A DNA stretch of 64,000 nucleotides, taken from NCBI GenBank assembly GCA_036508875.1, contig DATCGP010000012.1, positions 15,803 through 79,802 on the forward strand, written 5' to 3'. Origin of the DNA: PALSA-660 sp036508875. GTDB lineage: Bacteria > Actinomycetota > Coriobacteriia > Anaerosomatales > PALSA-660. Positions 25,843-34,521 of this stretch are shown in pieces; the stretch's first letter is position 1, and each line of letters opens with the position of its first letter. The notes beneath the pieces were generated by a model that did no database searches, was not told the DNA's origin, and saw nothing but the letters and a program-made list of their open reading frames with translations. The position numbers and the translations under genes were made by a program.

Positions 25843-26583
25843 GTGCTCGCAGCCCCTCCTATCGCTGCCGCGCTGACCCTGGTCGCACCCGCCCCGCTGG
25901 CCGGGCCCGCTGAGATAGTGGTGGCGCTCGAGGCGGGGGAGGGAGCCGGGCGGCCACGGATCACGTCACCGGCAAAGGCCCGCATGGTCAGCCCGGTCGC
26001 AGCCAAGGCACAGGCCGGAGCTTCCACGGCGACGCTGACGCTGGAGGTCAACGGCACGGTCGTGAGGAGCGTCGCTTGCCATCCCGGTGCGGTCGTCGAT
26101 CTTGGTTCAGCTCGCCTCGCGAAGGGCGCCAACTCCATCGCCGTGATCGCCACGAGCCTGAGAGGTGAGACCACCTCGGCCATCAGGCCGGTCGCGCGCT
26201 ACGAGTGGCCCTACTCGACCTGCATCGTCGTCGACAAGAGCGACTATCGCCTCTACCGGGTCAAAGGGCAGCAGCTGGTCGCCTCGTACAAGATTGCGCA
26301 CGGCAGGCACAACCGGACCCCGGTCGCCACGTGGAAGATCCTCGCGAAGTACAAGACCGACCCGCACAGCGTCTACGGGCCGCGGAAGATGCGGATGTTC
26401 AGGCGCGTGGGCGCCCCCGGGCACTATCGGTACGTCTACACCCGGTACGCCATCCACGGCACCAACCAGCCGTCGAGCATCGGTCACCACGCGAGCCACG
26501 GTTGCATACGGGTGTACAGCAGCGACGTGCTCAAGCTGTGGCCCCAGGTCCCGATCGGGACCTACGTGGTGACCCGGCAGTAG
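25843..26583 (+). CDS. L,D-transpeptidase (YkuD domain), 5' end apparently frameshifted
   Basis: Secreted or membrane-anchored peptidoglycan L,D-transpeptidase, making 3-3 cross-links or attaching proteins to meso-DAP. The first recognisable part is a hydrophobic export segment, then a beta-rich region (TATLTLEVNGTVVRSV), then a YkuD domain with YRVKGQQLVASYKIAHG, YAIHGTN and the catalytic SHGCIRV (Cys nucleophile with its His). GTG 25843 is the earliest start codon in this frame but has no ribosome site and cuts the signal peptide, so the real start is probably ATG 25761 in the neighbouring frame. It lies between ftsQ and ftsZ, an unusual slot that links it to septal wall synthesis. Confidence 0.8.
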   Translation: MLAAPPIAAALTLVAPAPLAGPAEIVVALEAGEGAGRPRITSPAKARMVSPVAAKAQAGASTATLTLEVNGTVVRSVACHPGAVVDLGSARLAKGANSIAVIATSLRGETTSAIRPVARYEWPYSTCIVVDKSDYRLYRVKGQQLVASYKIAHGRHNRTPVATWKILAKYKTDPHSVYGPRKMRMFRRVGAPGHYRYVYTRYAIHGTNQPSSIGHHASHGCIRVYSSDVLKLWPQVPIGTYVVTRQ

Positions 26584-26784
26584 CCTGCGGCCGGGTCTGC
26601 GCGACCGGGACCGGCGTGGTTTCGTGCTCCGGAAGCCTGCGGCGACCATCTCCACGAAATCAGGGGTTGCATCTCGGGTAACCTTTATGCAAAGATTGAG
26701 TGTTCTGTCCGTACATTGACCCTGAACTAGAGCCTTATGGTACAGACGCCGGGCATCAGCCCGGCAGAGGGAGGAGAAGCGCAG

Positions 26785-27867
26785 ATGCTCGAGACCGGTG
26801 CGAACTATCTGGCGGTGATCAAGGTCGTCGGTATCGGCGGTGGCGGCAGCAACGCCGTGAACCGCATGGTCGAGGCGGGTGTCAAGGGCGTCGAGTTCAT
26901 CGCGGTGAACACCGACGCGCAGGCGCTCCTGATGTCGGACGCCGACTACAAGGTGCACATCGGCGTCGGGCTGACCAAGGGCCTCGGCGCGGGCGCTGAC
27001 CCTGACGTGGGCCTGCAGGCGGCCGAGGAGTCGCGTGCCCAGATCAAAGAGGCGCTTCAGGGCGCCGACATGGTGTTCATCACCGCGGGCGAGGGCGGCG
27101 GCACCGGCACGGGGGCCGCGCCGATCATCGCCCAGATCGCGAAAGAGGAGATCGGCGCTCTGACCGTCGGCTGCGTCACCCGTCCCTTCGCGTTCGAGGG
27201 CAGGAAGCGCGCACTGCAGGCCGACGAAGGCATCAAGCGTCTCCGCGAGCACGTCGACACGCTGATCGTGATCCCGAACGACCGTCTGCTGCAGGTGGCG
27301 GAGAAGAAGACGTCGATCCTGGACGCGTTCCGCATCGCGGACGACGTCCTGCGCCAAGGCGCGCAGGGCATCACCGACCTGATCACCGTCCCCGGCCTGA
27401 TCAACTTGGACTTCGCCGACGTTCGGACGATCATGCAGGACGCCGGGTCCGCTCTCATGGGCATCGGCATCGCGACCGGCGACAACCGCGCCCACGAGGC
27501 CGCGAAGGCGGCTATCTCGAGCCCACTGCTCGAGTCCTCGATCGAGGGCGCCGAGGGCGTGCTCCTCTCTATCGCCGGCGGGAGCGACCTGGGACTCTTC
27601 GAGGTCAACGAAGCGGCTGAGGTCGTCGCAGCCGCCGCTCATCCCGACGCCAACATCATCTTCGGCGCCGTGATAGATGACTCGATGCTGGATTCGATCC
27701 GGGTCACGGTGATCGCGACCGGCTTCGATTCGCGTCGGCGCCAGTCCTCGCTCGCACTCGACGAGGGCGAAGAGTCGGCGCTCCCGACCGCCGCGTCGGT
27801 CCCGACGTTCGAGCCGATCACAGAGGACGACGCGGACATCCCGGCGTTCCTTCGCCGGAAGAGCTAG
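26785..27867 (+). CDS. ftsZ: Cell division GTPase FtsZ
   Basis: Tubulin-like GTPase that forms the Z-ring, 360 residues. GTP-binding KVVGIGGGGSNAVNRM at the N-terminus, the tubulin signature GGGTGTGAAP, and the C-terminal peptide DADIPAFLRRKS that binds partners such as SepF. ATG 26785 is preferred because GGAGGAG lies 8 nt upstream; an in-frame ATG at 26737 has none. The linker before the C-terminal peptide is short. The 201-bp gap upstream is relatively AT-rich and probably holds a promoter, but I found no clean -35/-10 pair. A hairpin closes the gene. Confidence 0.96.
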   Translation: MLETGANYLAVIKVVGIGGGGSNAVNRMVEAGVKGVEFIAVNTDAQALLMSDADYKVHIGVGLTKGLGAGADPDVGLQAAEESRAQIKEALQGADMVFITAGEGGGTGTGAAPIIAQIAKEEIGALTVGCVTRPFAFEGRKRALQADEGIKRLREHVDTLIVIPNDRLLQVAEKKTSILDAFRIADDVLRQGAQGITDLITVPGLINLDFADVRTIMQDAGSALMGIGIATGDNRAHEAAKAAISSPLLESSIEGAEGVLLSIAGGSDLGLFEVNEAAEVVAAAAHPDANIIFGAVIDDSMLDSIRVTVIATGFDSRRRQSSLALDEGEESALPTAASVPTFEPITEDDADIPAFLRRKS

Positions 27868-27872
27868 CACTC

Positions 27873-27900
27873 GCGACCGCCCGTGTTCTGGGGCGGTCGC
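27873..27900 (+). terminator. Hairpin after ftsZ
   Basis: A perfect 10-bp inverted repeat (27873-27882 with 27891-27900, 8-nt loop) begins 5 bp after the ftsZ stop. No T-run follows, so it may act as a weak terminator or a 3'-end stabiliser. Confidence 0.55.
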
Positions 27901-27947
27901 CTGGATATGAACGTCCGCCCGGCGGATACCGGGTGACGGATACACGG

Positions 27948-27981
27948 CGGGGTGTCGAGGAACAGGGTCCTCGCCACCCCG
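27948..27981 (+). other. Second hairpin in the ftsZ-pgeF gap
   Basis: Arms 27948-27961 and 27968-27981 pair over 14 positions with one mismatch and a 6-nt loop. It lies between the ftsZ hairpin and the pgeF promoter. It has no following T-run and no recognised riboswitch signature. Confidence 0.4.
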
Positions 27982-28001
27982 CGGTGGGCGTCCCGACGAC
28001 G

Positions 28002-28030
28002 TTCGTGGAGCCGGGGCCAACGCGTATCAT
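28002..28030 (+). promoter_or_regulatory. Candidate promoter for pgeF and the pst genes
   Basis: TATCAT at 28025-28030 is a strong -10 match; the -35, TTCGTG at 28002-28007, is weak, with 17 bp between. It would give a leader of about 50 nt before pgeF. Confidence 0.4.
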
Positions 28031-28087
28031 CGTTGCTGGAATTTCAGCCCCTGCCCGCACCGGCTCTCACGAGGGAAGCCTGCGACG

Positions 28088-28912
28088 ATGCCCGCCCTCA
28101 GCACGCGCACGGCCGACGGGATCACCGTGCTCACGGACGACGATCTGCGTTCGGGATCCGGGATCCTCGTGGCCTTTACCGAACGCACCGGCGGTTGCAG
28201 TTCGGCGCCGTTCGCCACTCTCAACCTTGCGGCGCACGTCGGTGACGACCCGGACGCCGTCGACGCCAACCGCGCGTCGGCGATGGGCTCGCTCGGGATC
28301 GGCGGGGTGCGGGATCGGCTGACGATGGCGCAGCAGGTCCACGGAACCAGCGTCGTCGAGGTGGGGAGCTCGGACGTCGGCGCAGGCGCTTTCGCATCTG
28401 GGGGCACCGCCCTCCCGGTCGCGGGGGTCGACGGCCTCGTCACGGTGCTGGAGGCGGTTCCTCTGCTGCTGTGCTTCGCGGATTGTGTGCCGGTCGTCTT
28501 GGTCGCCACGGCCCCTCGGCGCGCGGTCGCGGTCGTGCACGCGGGATGGCGTGGCGCACTTGGGGGCATAGCCGCTGAAGGGGCGCGAAGGTTGGCGCTG
28601 GCTGCCGGCTGCGACACGTCCGCGATCAGCGCATACGTCGGCCCCCACATCGGTGTCTGCCACTACGAAGTCGACGCCGCGCTGCTGTCGCAATTCGTCG
28701 ATACGTTTGGTACCATCGTTGCGGCCCAGGGCCGTTTGGACCTGGGCGTTGTCGTGTCAGAGAGCCTGAATGGGGTCGGCGTGCCGATTTCGTCTGTGTG
28801 CCGTGCCGGGATATGCACGGCTGAACGGACTGACGCGTTCTTCTCGTACCGCGCCGAAGGCCTCACTGGTCGCCACGGCGCGGTCGCGTGCATCCTTGAG
28901 GGCCCGCGATGA
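28088..28912 (+). CDS. pgeF: PgeF/YfiH-family copper-type polyphenol oxidase-like protein (LACC1 family)
   Basis: Cytosolic protein of 274 residues in the YfiH/YlmD family. Members have been described as purine nucleoside phosphorylase/deaminases and, in E. coli, as a peptidoglycan-editing factor limiting L-Ser in the stem. TERTGGCS near the N-terminus, FADCVPV and HAGWRG with the Cys and His of the metal site, and GPHIGVCHYEV are present. It follows ftsZ as in many Gram-positive genomes. Its stop overlaps pstS (ATGA), an unusual junction. Which activity matters here is not known. Confidence 0.9.
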   Translation: MPALSTRTADGITVLTDDDLRSGSGILVAFTERTGGCSSAPFATLNLAAHVGDDPDAVDANRASAMGSLGIGGVRDRLTMAQQVHGTSVVEVGSSDVGAGAFASGGTALPVAGVDGLVTVLEAVPLLLCFADCVPVVLVATAPRRAVAVVHAGWRGALGGIAAEGARRLALAAGCDTSAISAYVGPHIGVCHYEVDAALLSQFVDTFGTIVAAQGRLDLGVVVSESLNGVGVPISSVCRAGICTAERTDAFFSYRAEGLTGRHGAVACILEGPR

Positions 28913-29745
28913 GACGCATCGTCGTCGCGCTCGCCGGGACCGCCCTGATGCTGGCGGGTCTGCTGGCACTCTCGGGCTGCGCTGCATCGACGACCGCCTC
29001 CACGACGCAGCTCACCGTCACCGGATCCACGACCCTTCTTCCGATCGCCGAGGTCTCTGCGGAGGACTTCATGGCCGCCAACTCCGGCACGCGCGTGCTT
29101 GTGTCGGGGGTCGGTTCCTCGGCAGGGATCGAGTCGGTCACCAACGGCACGTGTGACATCGGGACCTCATCGCGGGAGCTGAAACCGGCGGAACTGTCGC
29201 TCGGCCTGGTGGACACGCCGGTGGCCCGGGACGCCATCGCTGTCATCGTCAATCCGGGGAACCCGGTCACCTCACTGAACACCTCCCAGGTGGCGGACAT
29301 CTTCTCCGGCAAGGTGAGGAACTGGAAAGAGGTCGGCGGCCCCGATCTCGAGATCGGTCTCGTCAACCGCGACGAGGCGTCGGGCACCCGGCAGGCGTTC
29401 CTGGAACTCGTCATGAAGGGCCGCGACTTCGATCCGACCGCTGCCGTACTGCCGGGCACCGGGCAGGTACGCTCCGTCGTCGCACAGTCGCGGATCGCGG
29501 TCGGCTATATCTCGCTCGGGTTCGTCGATTCGTCCGTGAAGGCGATAGTCATCGACGGTGTGGCTCCGACGCCTGCGACGGTGGCTGACAAGTCGTATCC
29601 GGTATCCCGTGTGTTGCACTTCCTGACAAAGGGTGAGCCGCAGGGTCTGGCCAAGCAGTTCATCGACTACGTGTTGTCGCCGACGATCCAGGACTCGGTC
29701 GTCCCCGACGCGGGCTTCCTTCCGATGAGTGCGGGGGTGAAGTGA
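28909..29745 (+). CDS. pstS: Phosphate ABC transporter substrate-binding lipoprotein
   Basis: Extracytoplasmic phosphate-binding protein of 278 residues. Signal peptide with lipobox LSGC (Cys24). LTVTGSTTLLPIAE and the later VGSSAGIE, CDIGTSSRELK and DEASGTRQAF blocks form the phosphate-binding clefts of the PstS family. It is a short PstS (many are 300-370). ATG 28909 overlaps the pgeF stop, so translation is coupled to pgeF. No PHO box was recognised before it. Confidence 0.93.
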   Translation: MRRIVVALAGTALMLAGLLALSGCAASTTASTTQLTVTGSTTLLPIAEVSAEDFMAANSGTRVLVSGVGSSAGIESVTNGTCDIGTSSRELKPAELSLGLVDTPVARDAIAVIVNPGNPVTSLNTSQVADIFSGKVRNWKEVGGPDLEIGLVNRDEASGTRQAFLELVMKGRDFDPTAAVLPGTGQVRSVVAQSRIAVGYISLGFVDSSVKAIVIDGVAPTPATVADKSYPVSRVLHFLTKGEPQGLAKQFIDYVLSPTIQDSVVPDAGFLPMSAGVK

Positions 29746-29746
29746 C

Positions 29747-30733
29747 GTGGCCGGCGATCCCGATCTGACAGGGCACGACGTCGCTCTCGAGATGTGCGCG
29801 GACACCGACGCGGCCCTGCGCGCGCCGGAACCGCCGAAGCAGCCCCCACGGCGCGCGCTGATGAAGATCACGCCCGCCACATACCTCAAGGAAGCCGCGC
29901 TCAAGAACCTCTTCCTGCTGTGTGCGTTCGTCGCTGTGGCGGGCGTCGCGCTCATCTTCATATTCGTCGGGATCAAGGGATGGCCGATCTTCGGCAAGGT
30001 CGGGCTTCTCAACTTCCTCGGAGGTGCGACGTGGCTGCCGACGCAGGGCCACTTCGGCATCCTTCCGCTGATCGTCAACTCGCTTCTGGCGATGACCGGT
30101 GCGCTGATCCTGGGCGGCCCGCTGGCGGTAGGCACCGCGATCTTCCTGTCCGAGGTGGCTTCGCCCCGGGCTCGGGCGATCGTGCGTCCCGCCGTGGAAC
30201 TGCTGGCGGGCATCCCATCCGTCGTCTACGGGTTCTTCGGGTTGGTCCTGCTCCGCCCGATCATCGCGAGCCTCTTCGGAGGGCTCGGGTTCGGGCTGCT
30301 CACCGTGTGGCTGATCCTCGCGGTGATGATCGTTCCGACGATAGCCACGCTGACGGAGGACGCGCTCGGCTCGGTCCCTGAGGGGATCCGCGAGGCGAGC
30401 TACTCGATGGGCGCGACCAAGTGGCAGACGATCTGGCGGGTGCTGCTGCCGGCCGCGAAGATCGGCATCATCGACGCGATCATCCTCGGGATGGGCCGGG
30501 CGATCGGCGAGACGATGGCGGTCGTCATGGTCGCCGGCAATGCCGGTGTCATCCCTGACGGCATCCTGAAGCCGTTCCTTACGCTGACGACCGTCATAGT
30601 CATGGACATGCCGTACGCGTCGGGGGATCACACCACAGCGCTGTTCGGCATCGCGATAGTCCTGTTCATCATCTCGATGCTGTTCGTGGCCGCGATCCGG
30701 GTCATCTCGCGCTTCGGCAAGCAGGTGGGGTAG
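29747..30733 (+). CDS. pstC: Phosphate ABC transporter permease
   Basis: Membrane subunit of the high-affinity phosphate importer, 328 residues with about six membrane segments. GIPSVVYGFFGL and the EAA loop (REASYSMGATKWQTIWRVLLPAA) identify it. GTG 29747 follows the pstS stop by 1 bp and has a GGGGGTGAAG site; the first 38 residues are soluble and variable, and a later ATG at 29861 is possible but lacks a ribosome site. Confidence 0.93.
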   Translation: MAGDPDLTGHDVALEMCADTDAALRAPEPPKQPPRRALMKITPATYLKEAALKNLFLLCAFVAVAGVALIFIFVGIKGWPIFGKVGLLNFLGGATWLPTQGHFGILPLIVNSLLAMTGALILGGPLAVGTAIFLSEVASPRARAIVRPAVELLAGIPSVVYGFFGLVLLRPIIASLFGGLGFGLLTVWLILAVMIVPTIATLTEDALGSVPEGIREASYSMGATKWQTIWRVLLPAAKIGIIDAIILGMGRAIGETMAVVMVAGNAGVIPDGILKPFLTLTTVIVMDMPYASGDHTTALFGIAIVLFIISMLFVAAIRVISRFGKQVG

Positions 30734-30735
30734 CG

Positions 30736-31584
30736 ATGCAGTCACGCGAACGGGTCAACAAGAGCCTGACGAACGCGATCGCGCTCGGCGTCATCTGGGC
30801 GGCGGCCATCGCCACCGTCGGTGCGCTCGGCACGATCCTGCTCTACGTGATCGTCAACGGGATCGGCCAGATCACGCCGACCTTCATCTTCACGTGGCCT
30901 CACGGCGTGAACATGGAGGGCGGGATCTGGCCGACGATACAGGCCACCCTCTACGTGACCGCTTTGGCGATGCTGATCACGACTCCCATAGCCGTGCTCG
31001 CAGCGGTCTACCTGGCCGAGTACGCGGTCCAGGGCCGACTCGTCCGCACGATCCGGTTTGCCGCTGACTCGCTGGCGAGCGTGCCGTCGATCGTCATGGG
31101 ACTGTTCGGCCTGTCGTTGTTCGTCGAAGGCCTTGGGATGAAGTTCTCCGTGATCGCGGCGGCGCTCGCGCTCGCGTTCCTCTTGCTCCCGATCATCGTG
31201 CGCACGACGGAAGAGGCCATCCGTGCCGTGCCGAAGTACATCCGCTGGGGCTCCTACGGACTTGGCGCCTCCAAGTGGCAGACCGTCTCCAGGATCGTCC
31301 TCCCGTCCGCGCTTCCGCGGATCACCACCGGCGTGATACTCGCTGCAGGCCGCGCGGCGGGCGAGACAGCCGTCGTCATCTACACGATGGGGACGATGAT
31401 CAACGCCCCGGTATCACCGCTGGACCCCGGCCGAACGATGCCGGTTGACCTGATGCTGAAGGCCCAGGAGGGCATCAACCTGCCGTCCGCTTACGGCACG
31501 GCGTTGCTGCTCGTGCTCATGGTGCTCGCGTTCAATCTCGTCGCCCGCTTCATCGGGCGCAGGAACAGGAGGATGCAGGGATGA
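30736..31584 (+). CDS. pstA: Phosphate ABC transporter permease
   Basis: Second membrane subunit of the Pst importer, 282 residues, about six membrane segments. SVPSIVMGLFGLSLF and an EAA loop (RWGSYGLGASKWQTVSRIVLP) are visible. ATG 30736 is preceded by GGTGGGG and lies 2 bp after pstC. Its stop overlaps pstB as ATGA. Confidence 0.93.
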   Translation: MQSRERVNKSLTNAIALGVIWAAAIATVGALGTILLYVIVNGIGQITPTFIFTWPHGVNMEGGIWPTIQATLYVTALAMLITTPIAVLAAVYLAEYAVQGRLVRTIRFAADSLASVPSIVMGLFGLSLFVEGLGMKFSVIAAALALAFLLLPIIVRTTEEAIRAVPKYIRWGSYGLGASKWQTVSRIVLPSALPRITTGVILAAGRAAGETAVVIYTMGTMINAPVSPLDPGRTMPVDLMLKAQEGINLPSAYGTALLLVLMVLAFNLVARFIGRRNRRMQG

Positions 31585-32405
31585 GCGAACGGCTCGCATC
31601 GCTGCTGCAGGACCAGGCTTCTGTCGGCACGGGGCGCGACAAGTTCGAGGTGCAGCACCTCAACTTCTTCTACGGCGACTTCAACGCGCTCACCGACATT
31701 ACGGTGGGTATCGCCGAGCACGCGGTCACGGCCTTCATCGGCCCGTCCGGGTGTGGCAAGTCGACGTTTCTGCGCTGCCTGAACCGGATGAACGATCTCA
31801 TTCCAGGCACGCGCGTCGAGGGGAAGATCCTGCTCGACGGCCACGAGATCTACGGCCCGGGGGTCGACCCTGTCGACCTTCGCCGCCGCGTGGGCATGAT
31901 CTTCCAGCAGCCGAACCCTTTCCCGATGTCCATCTACGAGAACGTCGCTTACGGCCCCAAGCTCCACGGAGTCAAGAAGAAGGCGGAGCTCGACGGCATC
32001 GTCGAGGAGTCGCTGAAGCGGGCGAACCTGTGGAAAGAGGTCAAGGACATCCTGGGCAGGGGAGGCCTGACGCTCTCCGGTGGGCAGCAGCAGCGCCTGT
32101 GCATCGCCCGCGTGCTCGCGGTCGAGCCGGACGTGCTGCTCATGGACGAGCCGTGTTCCGCGATCGACCCGACCTCGGTCCAGAAGGTCGAGGACCTGAT
32201 GGCCGAGCTCAAGGACCGCATCACGATCGTCATAGTCACGCACAACATGCAGCAGGCGGCCCGCGTGTCCGACTTCACCGCGTTCTTCCTGCAGGAGGTG
32301 GCCGGGCAGCCGGCGGAGCTGATCGAGTTCGAGCGCACGGCGGCGCTGTTCACGAGCCCGAAGGACAGACGCACCGAGGACTACATCACGGGCCGGTTCG
32401 GATAG
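31581..32405 (+). CDS. pstB: Phosphate ABC transporter ATPase
   Basis: Cytosolic ATPase of 274 residues. FYGDFNALTDI, Walker A GPSGCGKST, the PstB-specific FLRCLNRMNDLIP and GMIFQQPNPFPMSIYENVAYG blocks, signature LSGGQQQRL and Walker B LLMDEPCSAIDP are all intact. The 4-bp overlap with pstA indicates coupled translation. The gap to phoU is about 160 bp. Confidence 0.95.
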   Translation: MSERLASLLQDQASVGTGRDKFEVQHLNFFYGDFNALTDITVGIAEHAVTAFIGPSGCGKSTFLRCLNRMNDLIPGTRVEGKILLDGHEIYGPGVDPVDLRRRVGMIFQQPNPFPMSIYENVAYGPKLHGVKKKAELDGIVEESLKRANLWKEVKDILGRGGLTLSGGQQQRLCIARVLAVEPDVLLMDEPCSAIDPTSVQKVEDLMAELKDRITIVIVTHNMQQAARVSDFTAFFLQEVAGQPAELIEFERTAALFTSPKDRRTEDYITGRFG

Positions 32406-32565
32406 GCGTCGCGCCGCCCCCTCGGGTTTCACTTAGGTGCAACCTCATCGGGCGGTGGGTAGGGTAATATGTCGGGATTCCCGGGGGGCGTTGTACGGGC
32501 GCGAAGCCGGTGATGCGGGCCGATAGGGGCGCGTGAGAGACGCGTCAAGGAAGGGTGTGGATGTC

Positions 32566-33237
32566 ATGCGCGAGGGCTTCCGGCAAGAGTTGAAGGACCT
32601 GAAAGCCGAGGTCGTCGCCATCGGTCGCCGGTGCGCGGAGCAGACCGAGTTGAGCGTGCGCGCCCTCGTCGAGGGTGACGCCGACCTTGCGGAAGCGGTC
32701 GTGGACGCTGACGACGAGATCGACGCCCGCACGCTCGCTGTCGAGGAGCACGCGCTCGAAGTCATGGCGACCCAGTTCCCTGTCGCGCGCGACCTGCGCC
32801 TTCTGCACTCGCTGACCTACGTGGCGTGGCACATGGAGCGCATGGGCGATCTCGCGGTCAACATCGCGAAAGCTGCGCGCCGCACCGCGGGCCGCAAGGG
32901 CCCGCAGACCCTGTACGACCTCATCCAGGCACAGGGCAACCTCGTGCACCGCGTCCTCGACGCGATGCTGGCCGCTCTCGAGAACGCCGACCTGGAGTTG
33001 GCGCGAAAGCTTCCCGAGCTCGACGAGCCGATCGACCATCTCTTCAAGCAGTTCTTCCGGGAGCTTGCGCGGCTTCAGAACGAGGACGACATCGAGTGGG
33101 CGTCGTCCATGGTCTTGGCGAGCCGCTACCTCGAACGCGTGGCCGACAACGCCGTCGACATCGGCGAGCGCATCCAATACATGCTGACCGGCACGTTCGA
33201 CTCGGTCGAGCACACCGCCGATACCCCAGCGGTCTAG
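32566..33237 (+). CDS. phoU: Phosphate signalling protein PhoU
   Basis: All-helical metal-binding regulator of about 223 residues with two PhoU repeats, each carrying an E/D-x-x-x-D type motif (YVAWHMERMGDLAVNI and ASRYLERVADNAVDIGE). It signals phosphate sufficiency from the Pst transporter to a histidine kinase. ATG 32566 has AGGAAGGG 11 nt upstream; an in-frame GTG at 32533 would add 11 residues. A TAATAT box at 32465-32470 may be a promoter -10, with no convincing -35. No phoR/phoB pair is adjacent. The gene ends 11 bp before yggS. Confidence 0.9.
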   Translation: MREGFRQELKDLKAEVVAIGRRCAEQTELSVRALVEGDADLAEAVVDADDEIDARTLAVEEHALEVMATQFPVARDLRLLHSLTYVAWHMERMGDLAVNIAKAARRTAGRKGPQTLYDLIQAQGNLVHRVLDAMLAALENADLELARKLPELDEPIDHLFKQFFRELARLQNEDDIEWASSMVLASRYLERVADNAVDIGERIQYMLTGTFDSVEHTADTPAV

Positions 33238-33248
33238 GAGGTCCTGCG

Positions 33249-33926
33249 ATGAGCGCGATCGCGGAGCGGTACCGCAAGGTGCTCCGCGAGGTCGCCGACG
33301 CGGCCGACGTGGCCGGGCGCGATCCCGCTGAAGTGACCTTGGTCGCCGTGACGAAGACGGTCGGCGTGTCGGAGGTCCGTCAGGCCATCGCAGCGGGCAT
33401 GCACGACTTCGGTGAGAATCGCGCTCCCGAGTTCACCGGCAAGCAGGGGCTGTTCCCGAACGAGCGCTGGCACTTCATCGGCACCCTGCAGACGAACAAG
33501 GTCAAGCAGGTCGCAGGTCACGCCGAGTTGATCCACAGCGTCGATTCCTTGGGGTTGCTGCACGCCATCGACCGCCGGGCCCACGAGGCGGGACTCGTGC
33601 AGCCGGTCCTGCTCCAGGTGAACGTCTCGGGTGAGCTGTCCAAGCATGGGATGACGTTCGAAGAGGCCGAGGACGCCGCCCGCGCGGCGGCCGGCCTGCC
33701 CGGCGTGCTGGTCCGTGGCCTGATGACGATGGCGCCGCTCGGCCGCCCCGAGTCGGCCCGCTGGGTGTTCCGGGAGTGCGCCGACTGGATGGGGCGCCTC
33801 GCCTCGATACACTGCGATGCGGTGGAACTCACCGAACTCAGCATGGGGATGTCGAACGATTTCGCCGTCGCCATCGAAGAAGGCGCTACAATCGTTCGGG
33901 TAGGTCGGGCCCTGTTCGGCCGGTAG
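33249..33926 (+). CDS. yggS: YggS/PLPBP-family pyridoxal phosphate homeostasis protein
   Basis: PLP-binding TIM-barrel protein of 225 residues, thought to control PLP and branched-chain amino acid balance without known catalysis. The PLP lysine lies in LVAVTKTVG, followed by FGENRAPEF, WHFIGTLQTNKVK and the phosphate-binding LSMGMSNDF near the C-terminus. ATG 33249 has a full AGGAGGT site. In most relatives this gene directly follows pgeF; here the pst operon intervenes. Confidence 0.93.
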   Translation: MSAIAERYRKVLREVADAADVAGRDPAEVTLVAVTKTVGVSEVRQAIAAGMHDFGENRAPEFTGKQGLFPNERWHFIGTLQTNKVKQVAGHAELIHSVDSLGLLHAIDRRAHEAGLVQPVLLQVNVSGELSKHGMTFEEAEDAARAAAGLPGVLVRGLMTMAPLGRPESARWVFRECADWMGRLASIHCDAVELTELSMGMSNDFAVAIEEGATIVRVGRALFGR

Positions 33927-33971
33927 GCGCGCGCATTCGCGCGCGGTGGAGACGTCCAAGGAGACCGTGCG

Positions 33972-34511
33972 ATGGGCTTCATGCACCGCGTCAAAGTCAT
34001 GCTCGGTCTTGCTGACGAGTTCGACGACGAGTACGAAGACGACTACGGCCCCGCCGAGGAGTATGACGACGAAGAGGAGGCGCCCTCGCGCCCGTACGCG
34101 TCGCCCTACGGCACCGAGTCGAACTCGGTGCGGAGGATCAACCGGGAGCCCGATCTCATGCGCGCTCGCGACGCGGCCCCACTTCGTGCCGTGTCGTCGA
34201 TGAGTGAGAGCGCCGCTTCCAACTCGGGTCCACAGGTCAAGATCCACACCATCGAGCCGAGGGCGTTCTCCGAGGCCCAGGGGATCGCTGACAAGTTCAA
34301 AGCGGGCCAGCCCGTGATCATGAATCTCACGGCGACCGAGCCCGAACTGTCCAGGCGCCTGCTCGACTTCGCGTCGGGGCTCACCTATGCGCTCGACGGA
34401 GGACTCCAGAAGGTGTCGGACCGCGTGTTCATGCTCACCCCGCACAACGTGGACGTGTCGACCGCGGGCCAGGTGCGCGCTCGCGGCGCAGCCGGGCTCT
34501 TCGGCGGGTAG
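33972..34511 (+). CDS. sepF: Cell division protein SepF
   Basis: FtsZ-binding membrane tether of 179 residues. An amphipathic N-terminal membrane-targeting helix (MGFMHRVKVMLGL) is followed by a very acidic linker and the SepF domain (about 95-170; QPVIMNLTATEPELSRRLLDFASGLTYALDG, cited in part). In organisms lacking FtsA, SepF is the main Z-ring anchor, fitting the absence of ftsA here. A GGAG site precedes ATG 33972. Confidence 0.92.
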   Translation: MGFMHRVKVMLGLADEFDDEYEDDYGPAEEYDDEEEAPSRPYASPYGTESNSVRRINREPDLMRARDAAPLRAVSSMSESAASNSGPQVKIHTIEPRAFSEAQGIADKFKAGQPVIMNLTATEPELSRRLLDFASGLTYALDGGLQKVSDRVFMLTPHNVDVSTAGQVRARGAAGLFGG

Positions 34512-34521
34512 GCGACGCGCG

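Noticed and set aside
25727..26784. Absence of ftsA between ftsQ and ftsZ.
   Set aside because: Actinomycetota generally lack ftsA and use SepF, which is present at 33972-34511. Not a loss specific to this genome.
32406..32532. A PHO-box-like direct repeat near 32427-32450 upstream of phoU.
   Set aside because: The two units agree at too few positions to call, and the repeat precedes phoU, not pstS.
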